7,223 nt of DNA, taken from Chitinophagaceae bacterium (lineage in GTDB: Bacteria; Bacteroidota; Bacteroidia; Chitinophagales; Chitinophagaceae). Numbering within the stretch: position 1 is the first letter of the stretch; every line of letters starts with the position of its first letter. The stretch covers positions 1 through 7,223 of the forward strand of contig CANJDY010000143.1 of the NCBI GenBank assembly GCA_947472635.1, written 5' to 3'. The notes beneath the pieces are model-generated. The model saw nothing but the letters and a program-made list of their open reading frames with translations. It did not search any database and was not told the DNA's origin. A program made the translations under genes and the position numbers. This document shows, piece by piece, positions 1 through 5,524 of the stretch.

Positions 1-1
1 G

Positions 2-592
2 GGTATCCATTCCGCTTCTGTGAGGGCAGGGGATTGGGTCCGGTCAGCCGATTGGTGCTATACCAAAGGGCCGATTAAAGAATTGAAGGATACGACCCTC
101 GGCATAATTGGACTTGGTAAAATAGGAACTCAACTGGCAACGATAGCAATGGCATTTGGGATGAAAGTTATCTATTACCGTGGTAAAAAAGGATTGGAAA
201 ATTTCGCTGAAGTTAGTCTACACGAGTTATTTGCTCAGGCTGATTTTATTTCAATTCATTGCCCGCTTACGTCAGACAATAACGGGTTCATAAATAAAGA
301 ACTACTTGCATTAATGAAACCATCTGCCTACCTAATCAATGCGTCAAGAGGGCAGTTAATCGTTGAAAAGGATCTTGCAGAAGCTTTACTACAAAATAAA
401 ATTGCTGGTGCTGCATTAGATGTATTGAGTTCAGAACCTCCCGTTCCCGAAAATCCATTGCTAGGGATTGCCCATTGTATCATTACGCCACACAATGCCT
501 GGATAAGTTTTGAGGCAAGAAGACGGTTGATGCAAACAACACTAGAAAATGTAGCAGCAGTTATCAATGGTCGGCCAATAAATATTGTATAA
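2..592 (+). CDS. D-isomer-specific 2-hydroxyacid dehydrogenase, C-terminal part (5' partial)
   Basis: This is the NAD(P)-binding and C-terminal portion of a D-2-hydroxyacid dehydrogenase, the family that reversibly reduces 2-keto acids such as glyoxylate, hydroxypyruvate or phosphohydroxypyruvate in the cytoplasm. The frame is open to the window edge, and the residues before the in-frame GTG at 20 (G-I-H-S-A-S) continue the usual family sequence, so the gene is cut by the window and does not start at 20. The Rossmann motif GLGKIG is encoded at 110-127. The three family catalytic residues are present: Arg in NASRGQ (347-349), Glu in SSEPP (434-436) and His in TPHNAW (491-493). After the second beta strand the sequence reads VIYYRGKKG, without the acidic residue typical of NAD-specific enzymes, so NADP use is possible. 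The exact substrate cannot be told. It ends 89 bases before the esterase start and may be unrelated to the xylose genes. Confidence 0.9.
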   Translation, partial: GIHSASVRAGDWVRSADWCYTKGPIKELKDTTLGIIGLGKIGTQLATIAMAFGMKVIYYRGKKGLENFAEVSLHELFAQADFISIHCPLTSDNNGFINKELLALMKPSAYLINASRGQLIVEKDLAEALLQNKIAGAALDVLSSEPPVPENPLLGIAHCIITPHNAWISFEARRRLMQTTLENVAAVINGRPINIV

Positions 593-604
593 TATTTCTT
601 GCAC

Positions 605-669
605 TTACCCATTCGGTTAAAATTTTATAATCCTTGAATCATCACTTTTTAATTTTTCGATTACCCATT
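605..669 (+). repeat. Short direct repeat TTACCCATT in the esterase leader
   Basis: The 9-base word TTACCCATT occurs at 605-613 and again at 661-669, on either side of an A+T-rich stretch that leads into the esterase gene. The second copy ends 12 bases before the ATG. The pair could be a repeated regulator site or chance in a biased region. I see no good -33/-7 promoter pair here. Confidence 0.25.
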
Positions 670-681
670 TTAAGTCATTGT

Positions 682-1557
682 ATGAAAAAAATAATCTCCT
701 TCTTTTTACTATTCTTCATTTCAGTACTTGCCTTTTCCCAAGGTAAAATCGTGGAAAGTTTATCCATTAAAAGTAGGGTGTTAGGAAAAGAAGTTAGGTA
801 TTCTATTTACCTTCCCTCTGACTATGAAACTTCCCAAAGAAAATATCCCGTATTGTATTTATTGCATGGTTATTCGGATGACGAAACTGGCTGGGTCCAA
901 TTTGGCGAGGTACAAAAAATAGCAAACGAAACGATAGCAAAAGGAGACGCCACCCAAATGATAATAGCCATTCCGGATGCAGGCGTTTCTTGGTATATCA
1001 ACGATGCGAGAGGAAAAGTTCGGTATGAAGATTTTTTTGTAAATGAATTTATTCCGTATGTCGATTCTGTTTATAGAACCAGAACTAATAAGCAATACCG
1101 CGCTGTAGCTGGACTTTCTATGGGAGGGTATGGTTCATTGATTTACGCAATGAAGCACCCCAACCTGTTTTCAGCATGTGCACCTTTAAGTGCCGCCATT
1201 TGGAATGATGACCATATTGTAGAAATGACCGAGGAAGCTTGGAGAAATTACAAGTTCAATGAATTGTTTGGAACCGAGCTTTCAGGCAAAAATCGGCTAA
1301 CCGAAACTTGGAATAAAAATTCAATTTTTAAGCTGGCTGCTATTGTAGCTGTGGATCAGTTGAGTCAGGTGCGCTTTTATATTGATTGCGGAGACGATGA
1401 TTCTTTAGTAAAGGGAAATATGGACCTGCATGCTATTTTGATGGATAGAAAAGTGAAGCATGAGTTCAGGATTAGGAATGGAGCACACAATTGGCCTTAT
1501 TGGAGATCTGCACTACCGGAAGTGTTGAAGTTTGTAAGTGAAAGTTTTCATCGATAG
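682..1557 (+). CDS. Secreted alpha/beta-hydrolase esterase (esterase D / CE1-like)
   Basis: This is a 291-residue exported serine esterase of the alpha/beta-hydrolase fold, in the putative-esterase (esterase D) family that includes feruloyl and acetyl-xylan esterases of CE1. Residues 1-19 form a classic signal peptide (MKK, then a hydrophobic run, with predicted signal peptidase I cleavage at AFS|QG). There is no lipobox Cys, so a periplasmic or secreted product is expected. The ATG at 682 is chosen over the in-frame TTG at 634 because it places the signal peptide at the N terminus. The mature domain has the oxyanion-region HG (62-63), the nucleophile elbow GLSMGG with Ser146, a likely acid in CGDDD (about Asp238), and His269 in NGAHNW, giving a complete catalytic triad. 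The family includes S-formylglutathione hydrolase, but the signal peptide argues against that role. Its position 80 bases before xylB suggests removal of ester decorations from xylan fragments, though the substrate is inferred from context only. Confidence 0.87.
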   Translation: MKKIISFFLLFFISVLAFSQGKIVESLSIKSRVLGKEVRYSIYLPSDYETSQRKYPVLYLLHGYSDDETGWVQFGEVQKIANETIAKGDATQMIIAIPDAGVSWYINDARGKVRYEDFFVNEFIPYVDSVYRTRTNKQYRAVAGLSMGGYGSLIYAMKHPNLFSACAPLSAAIWNDDHIVEMTEEAWRNYKFNELFGTELSGKNRLTETWNKNSIFKLAAIVAVDQLSQVRFYIDCGDDDSLVKGNMDLHAILMDRKVKHEFRIRNGAHNWPYWRSALPEVLKFVSESFHR

Positions 1558-1565
1558 CAGTTGTA

Positions 1566-1583
1566 ATCCATTATAAAATGGAT
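1566..1583 (+). promoter_or_regulatory. Perfect inverted repeat between esterase and xylB
   Basis: ATCCATT at 1566-1572 and AATGGAT at 1577-1583 are perfect complements, separated by four bases. The repeat starts 8 bases after the esterase stop and ends 4 bases before the candidate xylB -33 element. It is not followed by a T-tract, so it fits an operator at least as well as an intrinsic terminator. Confidence 0.4.
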
Positions 1584-1587
1584 AAAC

Positions 1588-1618
1588 TTTATGGTTTCAA
1601 ATAACAATTGTATTTTAG
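1588..1618 (+). promoter_or_regulatory. Candidate Bacteroidota-type promoter for xylB
   Basis: TTTA (1588-1591), a 19-base spacer and TATTTTAG (1611-1618) resemble the Bacteroidota TTTG / TAnnTTTG promoter with one mismatch in each box. Transcription would start near 1625, leaving a leader of only a dozen or so bases before the xylB ATG. This is a weak call from pattern alone, supported by the same 19-base spacing at the better xylA promoter. Confidence 0.3.
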
Positions 1619-1637
1619 CAGTCTTTAAATTTTTTGT

Positions 1638-3101
1638 ATGCTATTATTAGGTATTGATATTGGAACTTCATCCATTAAAGTTGCCATCGTTGATGCGCAA
1701 ACGCAAAATTGTATTGCTACTGTCCAGTATCCAGAAGTAGAAACCGGCATCACTTCTCTTCAAAAAGGGTGGGCAGAACAAAGTCCCGAATTATGGTGGG
1801 AAAATGTTCAACAGGCGATTCTCAAAGCGCATGCTGGAAAAAAATATGACCCTTCCGATATTAAGGCTATTGGTATTGCCTATCAAATGCATGGCTTGGT
1901 ATGTGTAGATAAGCAGCAACAGGTTTTGCGCGATAGTATTATTTGGTGTGATAGTAGGGCAGTTGAAATTGGTAACAATGCCTTTGATGCCATTGGCCAT
2001 GAAAGGTCATTGGAACATCTGCTTAATTCTCCAGGAAATTTTACAGCAGCCAAGCTTGCATGGGTAAAAGAGAATGAGCCTGAACGCTTCGCATTGATTG
2101 ATAAAATTATGTTGCCCGGCGATTTTATAGCCATGAAACTAACCGGCCAAATTACCACTAGTATTGCTGCATTGAGTGAAGGCGTTTTCTGGGATTTTAA
2201 AGAACAGGAACTGTCCAAAGATGTATTTAATTATTTTGGTTTTGAGACCTCCATCGTTCCTGATATAAAGGAAGTGTTTACTTCACATGGTACCATCTTA
2301 CCCTCGATTGCCAGTCGTTTGTCACTGCAGGCAGGCATTCCCGTTACTTACAAGGCTGGTGACCAGCCCAATAATGCCTTGTCATTGAACGTGCTCGAGC
2401 CTGGTGAAGTGGCAGCCACAGCAGGAACATCCGGGGTTATTTATGGCGTAAGTGACCAATTGGTGTATGACCAACAATCTAGAATCAATAGTTTTGCCCA
2501 TGTCAATTATTTGGAAGAGCAGAAAAGGATTGGGGTACTACTTTGTATCAATGGAACAGGCATTTTAAATAGCTGGATAAAAAAAGTAACCGGCAATCTT
2601 TATTCTTATCAGCAAATGAATGAAGCTGCCGCCACTATTGAAGCTGGTAGCAATGGATTACGCATGTTACCTTTTGGTAACGGTGCTGAACGAATGCTGG
2701 GAAACAAACTGGTGCAAAGCCATATTCACCAGATTGATTTCAATGTGCATGGACCAGCTCATTTATTCAGGGCTGCACAAGAGGGTATTGCTTTTGCTTT
2801 TCGGTATGGTGTAGATATTATGCGGGAAAATGGAATGCAGCCTTCAGTTATTCGAGCAGGTAAAGCCAATATGTTTTTGAGCGATGTTTTTACCAATTGT
2901 TTTGTGAATGCTACCAATATCCCTGTTGAACTGCATGATTGTGATGGAAGTGTAGGTGCTGCTAAAGGTGCTGGAATAGGGGTTGGTTTTTACAATTCAC
3001 CCAAAGATGCATTTAGCAATTCTATCCCGATTGATTTGGTGGAACCAACGCAAAGTAAATTGTATGATCAATTGTACAGCGAATGGAAGGAGTTAATCTA
3101 A
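1638..3101 (+). CDS. xylB: Xylulokinase
   Basis: This 487-residue FGGY-family carbohydrate kinase would phosphorylate D-xylulose with ATP to give D-xylulose 5-phosphate in the cytoplasm, the second step of the isomerase pathway. Its length is close to E. coli XylB (about 484). The N-terminal phosphate-binding segment is GIDIGTSSIK, with Asp7. The substrate-contact motif QMHG has His85, followed by IIWCDSRA. The catalytic-base Asp lies in AGDQPNNA at Asp242, matching the GDN segment of XylB enzymes. The second-domain nucleotide-binding loop is AGTSG (263-266). The start is the first ATG, directly before the conserved first strand; it follows a T-rich leader with no Shine-Dalgarno sequence, which is usual in Bacteroidota. 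The identity as xylulokinase rather than another FGGY kinase rests on the sequence style and on xylose isomerase 160 bases downstream. No frameshift or missing key residue is seen. Confidence 0.95.
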   Translation: MLLLGIDIGTSSIKVAIVDAQTQNCIATVQYPEVETGITSLQKGWAEQSPELWWENVQQAILKAHAGKKYDPSDIKAIGIAYQMHGLVCVDKQQQVLRDSIIWCDSRAVEIGNNAFDAIGHERSLEHLLNSPGNFTAAKLAWVKENEPERFALIDKIMLPGDFIAMKLTGQITTSIAALSEGVFWDFKEQELSKDVFNYFGFETSIVPDIKEVFTSHGTILPSIASRLSLQAGIPVTYKAGDQPNNALSLNVLEPGEVAATAGTSGVIYGVSDQLVYDQQSRINSFAHVNYLEEQKRIGVLLCINGTGILNSWIKKVTGNLYSYQQMNEAAATIEAGSNGLRMLPFGNGAERMLGNKLVQSHIHQIDFNVHGPAHLFRAAQEGIAFAFRYGVDIMRENGMQPSVIRAGKANMFLSDVFTNCFVNATNIPVELHDCDGSVGAAKGAGIGVGFYNSPKDAFSNSIPIDLVEPTQSKLYDQLYSEWKELI

Positions 3102-3138
3102 TTTCAATTTTGATGGCTATTAGTAATCGGATTGAAAT
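3101..3138 (+). terminator. Possible stem-loop after xylB
   Basis: ATTTCAAT (3101-3108, starting on the last base of the xylB stop) is complementary to ATTGAAAT (3131-3138). A further GAT/ATC pairing across a small internal loop shortens the loop. It is A+T-rich and no T-tract follows, so it would be a weak or non-intrinsic terminator, or an mRNA 3'-end structure. Confidence 0.25.
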
Positions 3139-3162
3139 AAAGTGACAGTAAGAACAGCTATT

Positions 3163-3177
3163 TTATTAATTTAATAA
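3163..3177 (+). promoter_or_regulatory. Palindrome upstream of the xylA promoter, candidate operator
   Basis: TTATTAATTTAATAA is a perfect palindrome with 7-base arms around a central T. It ends 6 bases before the predicted xylA -33 box, a reasonable position for a regulator site. Palindromes arise easily in such A+T-rich DNA, so the call is cautious. Confidence 0.35.
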
Positions 3178-3183
3178 CAATCA

Positions 3184-3214
3184 TTTGAATAATTTTTTTC
3201 ATTAAATAAATTTA
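3184..3214 (+). promoter_or_regulatory. Bacteroidota-type promoter for xylA
   Basis: TTTG (3184-3187), a 19-base spacer and TAAATTTA (3207-3214) match the Bacteroidota housekeeping consensus TTTG / TAnnTTTG with a single mismatch in the last base. Transcription would begin around 3221, giving a leader of roughly 40 bases to the ATG at 3262. This suggests xylA can be transcribed separately from xylB. Confidence 0.5.
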
Positions 3215-3261
3215 AAACATCTTTATCCAACTTGTAAATGGGTAGAGGCAAATCAAAACGT

Positions 3262-4590
3262 ATGTCAGTAGTAATCGGAAACAAAGAATTTTTTAAGGGA
3301 ATCTCGCAGGTTAAATTCGAAGGAATCGAAAGTGATAATCCATTAGCATATCGCTGGTATGATGAAAATAAAATAGTGGCCGGCAAGCCTATGAAAGAAT
3401 ATTTACGATTTGCCTGTGCTTATTGGCATTCTTTTGTTGGCAATGGAGCAGATCCTTTTGGAGAAGCTACCCATCTACATCCTTGGAATGAAAAGGCAGA
3501 TGCAGTAGAAAGAGCAAAGGATAAAGCAGATGCAGCTTTTGAATTTATTACTAAATTGGGGCTTCCTTATTACTGTTTTCACGATGTAGATGTAGTAGAT
3601 TATACCAATGATGTATTGGATAATGAAAAAAGGTTGCAGGCGCTAACAGCGTATCTACAACAAAAACAAGCAGCTAGTGGAGTGAAGTTGTTATGGGGCA
3701 CCGCTAATTTATTTTCCAATCGCCGTTATATGAATGGAGCTTCTACCAATCCAGATTTTCATGTATTGGCTCATGGTGGGGCACAGGTAAAGGCAGCTTT
3801 GGATGCAACGATTGAATTAAAGGGAGAGAATTATGTTTTTTGGGGAGGTCGTGAAGGTTATATGAGTTTGCTCAACACTAACATGAAAAGAGAGAAAGAG
3901 CACCTTGCTAAATTTTTACATACTGCAAAAGACTATGCTCGTAAAAATGGCTTTAAAGGGACATTCTTTATCGAGCCTAAGCCTTGTGAACCTAGTAAAC
4001 ACCAGTATGATTATGATTGCGAAACAGTAATCGGATTTTTGCGTCAATACGATTTGCTAAATGATTTTAAAATAAACATCGAAGTAAACCATGCAACGCT
4101 TGCAGGACATACTTTTCAGCATGAATTGCAGGTTGCTGCGGATGCAGGTATGCTGGGAAGTATGGATGCCAATAGAGGGGATTATCAAAATGGCTGGGAT
4201 ACTGACCAGTTTCCTAATAACATTAACGAGCTAGTAGAATCCATGCTGGTGATTCTTGAAGCCGGTGGTTTTGCTGGTGGAGGTATTAACTTTGATGCTA
4301 AAATCAGAAGAAATTCAACAGATTCCGCAGATTTATTTCATGCACATATTGGGGGGATAGATAGTTTTGCAAGGGCACTAATTATTGCGGACAATATTCT
4401 TCATAAAAGCGACTATAAAAAATTACGTACCGATCGCTATGCCAGTTTTGACAACGGAAATGGTAAAGCATTTGAAGAGGGTAAATTAACATTAGAAGAT
4501 CTTAGGGCTTTTGCCATTGAAAATGGCGAACCGGCAAAAACTAGTGGTAAACAGGAGTATTTTGAAAATATTATCAATCGATTTATTTAG
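3262..4590 (+). CDS. xylA: Xylose isomerase
   Basis: This 442-residue class II xylose isomerase interconverts D-xylose and D-xylulose using two divalent metal ions, normally as a tetramer in the cytoplasm. The catalytic pair lies in FHDVD (His107, Asp110). The metal ligands all align with E. coli XylA at an offset of +6: Glu238 in FIEPKP, Glu274 and His277 in [11 protein letters not shown], Asp302 in MDANRGD, Asp313 and Asp315 in WDTDQFP, and Asp345 in NFDAKIRR. The WGGREGY signature is also present. The ATG at 3262 ([11 protein letters not shown]) is chosen because Bacteroidota XylA proteins usually begin with this segment. An in-frame ATG at 3238 would add eight basic residues (MGRGKSKR) that look like translated leader. 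The gene lies 160 bases after xylB, has its own predicted promoter, and is followed directly by a 7-bp tandem repeat. No active-site residue is missing. Confidence 0.97.
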   Translation: MSVVIGNKEFFKGISQVKFEGIESDNPLAYRWYDENKIVAGKPMKEYLRFACAYWHSFVGNGADPFGEATHLHPWNEKADAVERAKDKADAAFEFITKLGLPYYCFHDVDVVDYTNDVLDNEKRLQALTAYLQQKQAASGVKLLWGTANLFSNRRYMNGASTNPDFHVLAHGGAQVKAALDATIELKGENYVFWGGREGYMSLLNTNMKREKEHLAKFLHTAKDYARKNGFKGTFFIEPKPCEPSKHQYDYDCETVIGFLRQYDLLNDFKINIEVNHATLAGHTFQHELQVAADAGMLGSMDANRGDYQNGWDTDQFPNNINELVESMLVILEAGGFAGGGINFDAKIRRNSTDSADLFHAHIGGIDSFARALIIADNILHKSDYKKLRTDRYASFDNGNGKAFEEGKLTLEDLRAFAIENGEPAKTSGKQEYFENIINRFI

Positions 4591-4631
4591 GTGAATGGTG
4601 AATGGTGAATGGTGAATGGTGAATGGTGAAT
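4590..4631 (+). repeat. Six perfect tandem copies of the heptamer GGTGAAT
   Basis: Six exact copies of GGTGAAT run from 4590 to 4631; the first G is the last base of the xylA stop codon. The array is noncoding for both neighbours. Because every copy is identical, it is likely prone to slippage and copy-number change, which would alter spacing to the next gene but not the XylA protein. Confidence 0.95.
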
Positions 4632-4648
4632 GAAAGTTATTTCATTCA
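4627..4648 (+). terminator. Hairpin built on the last heptamer, possible xylA terminator
   Basis: TGAATGAAA (4627-4635) pairs perfectly with TTTCATTCA (4640-4648) across the four-base loop GTTA. The left arm uses the end of the last tandem copy. The bases after it (ATTGTTTCT) are moderately T-rich, so it may act as a weak intrinsic terminator or an mRNA-stabilising 3' structure. Its stem is A+T-rich, which lowers confidence. Confidence 0.4.
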
Positions 4649-4691
4649 ATTGTTTCTACCTGAAATTGTTCAGTTCGCAGTGGTTTCATAT

Positions 4692-4703
4692 AATGATATC
4701 ATT
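4692..4703 (+). promoter_or_regulatory. 12-base palindrome upstream of the HAD gene
   Basis: AATGATATCATT is a perfect 12-base palindrome in the gap between xylA and the HAD gene. One or two such palindromes are expected by chance in a window of this size, so an operator role is only a possibility. I could not find a convincing -33/-7 pair in this gap. Confidence 0.2.
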
Positions 4704-4744
4704 GAACTGGGTGTTAACTAAGCGCAATGCCTTATTAATGATGA

Positions 4745-5434
4745 ATGTCTAATATCCAACGAGATTACACGATGCAACAGGCTACTGCTTTTTTATTTGA
4801 TCTAAATGGCACCATGATAGACGATATGCAATATCATATCAAAGCGTGGCATAAAATTCTTACTGAGTTGGGTGCAAATTTAAGTTTGCAGCAAATGAAG
4901 GAAGAATGCTATGGTAAAAATGACGAATTGCTTGAGCGGATATTTCCTGGCCGCTTTTCAGTGGAAGAAAAAAAGAGGATGTCCATTGAAAAAGAAACTA
5001 CTTATCAAAAAGAGTATCAACCCCAACTTAGCCTAATCAAGGGGCTTAGCAGTTTTCTTGATTCAGCTTATGCCAATGGGATACCAATGGCAATAGGTTC
5101 AGCCGCAATTATGTTTAATATTGATTTTGTACTAGACGGATTAAATATCCGTCCCTATTTCAAATCTGTCGTAAGTGCAGATGATGTGCATTATAGCAAA
5201 CCGCATCCAGAGACTTATTTAAAATGTGCTGATCAGCTGAATAGGAGACCCGAGCATTGCATTGTATTTGAAGATGCTCCAAAGGGGGTAGCTGCAGCTG
5301 AAAATGCGGGTATGCAAGCAGTAGTAATAACGACGATGCATACCGCAGAGGAGTTTAGTCAATATAAAAATATACTTTGCTTCGTAGAAGACTATTCAGA
5401 TCAGCAACTGAATCGTTTTTTATCAAAAATGTAG
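4745..5434 (+). CDS. HAD-superfamily phosphatase/phosphomutase-like protein (beta-PGM-like) with DxN motif
   Basis: This is a 229-residue haloacid dehalogenase superfamily protein of the beta-phosphoglucomutase-like type, with an alpha-helical cap between motif I and motif II (roughly residues 32-100). Motif I reads FLFDLNGT: the nucleophile Asp19 is present, but the second Asp of the usual DxD is Asn21 (codon AAT at 4805-4807). Motif II is Ser119 in IGSAA, motif III is Lys152 in YSKPHPE, and motif IV is Glu176-Asp177 in FEDAPKG. Family members hydrolyse sugar phosphates or shift their phosphate group. Standing between xylA and a sugar symporter, it may act on a pentose or hexose phosphate, but the substrate is unknown and the Asn makes activity itself uncertain. 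Translation may instead start at the in-frame ATG at 4772, directly before the first beta strand (MQQATAFLFD); the nine extra residues look dispensable. It begins 154 bases after xylA and ends 90 bases before the symporter. Confidence 0.88.
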   Translation: MSNIQRDYTMQQATAFLFDLNGTMIDDMQYHIKAWHKILTELGANLSLQQMKEECYGKNDELLERIFPGRFSVEEKKRMSIEKETTYQKEYQPQLSLIKGLSSFLDSAYANGIPMAIGSAAIMFNIDFVLDGLNIRPYFKSVVSADDVHYSKPHPETYLKCADQLNRRPEHCIVFEDAPKGVAAAENAGMQAVVITTMHTAEEFSQYKNILCFVEDYSDQQLNRFLSKM

Positions 5435-5457
5435 GTTATATTTAATGAATTATTGCG

Positions 5458-5487
5458 AAGTGCTTTTGTATAAAGTGCAAGTACTTT
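5458..5487 (+). promoter_or_regulatory. AAGTGC direct repeat and AAGTACTT palindrome upstream of the symporter
   Basis: AAGTGC occurs at 5458-5463 and 5473-5478, 15 bases apart, and is followed by the palindrome AAGTACTT at 5479-5486. The outer bases also form AAAGT...ACTTT arms (5472-5476 and 5483-5487). A -7-like TATCTTTA lies at 5503-5510, but no well-spaced -33 box goes with it. The cluster could be an activator or repressor site for the symporter gene; the evidence is pattern only. Confidence 0.25.
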
Positions 5488-5524
5488 CAGTCGAGTATTT
5501 TTTATCTTTAAAATTAATTTCTAT

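Noticed and set aside
20..22. GTG as the true start of the dehydrogenase
   Set aside because: The frame is open upstream to the edge and the upstream residues fit the family, which also needs an N-terminal catalytic domain; the gene is truncated by the window.
618..627. TAAAATTTTA palindrome before the esterase
   Set aside because: A 10-base A+T-only palindrome is expected by chance in this composition and has no promoter elements placed around it.
634..681. TTG start adding 16 residues to the esterase
   Set aside because: The extension would bury the signal peptide, and the ATG at 682 gives a textbook MKK start with predicted cleavage after AFS.
1883..2218. Antisense open frame of 111 codons opposite xylB
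   Set aside because: It overlaps conserved kinase sequence and has no recognisable features of its own.
3238..3261. ATG start adding MGRGKSKR to XylA
   Set aside because: Bacteroidota XylA normally begins at the MSV...GNKE segment. The eight extra residues lie only some 17 bases after the predicted transcription start and look like leader.
4590..4648. CRISPR-like array
   Set aside because: The unit is 7 bases with no spacers; it is a simple tandem repeat.
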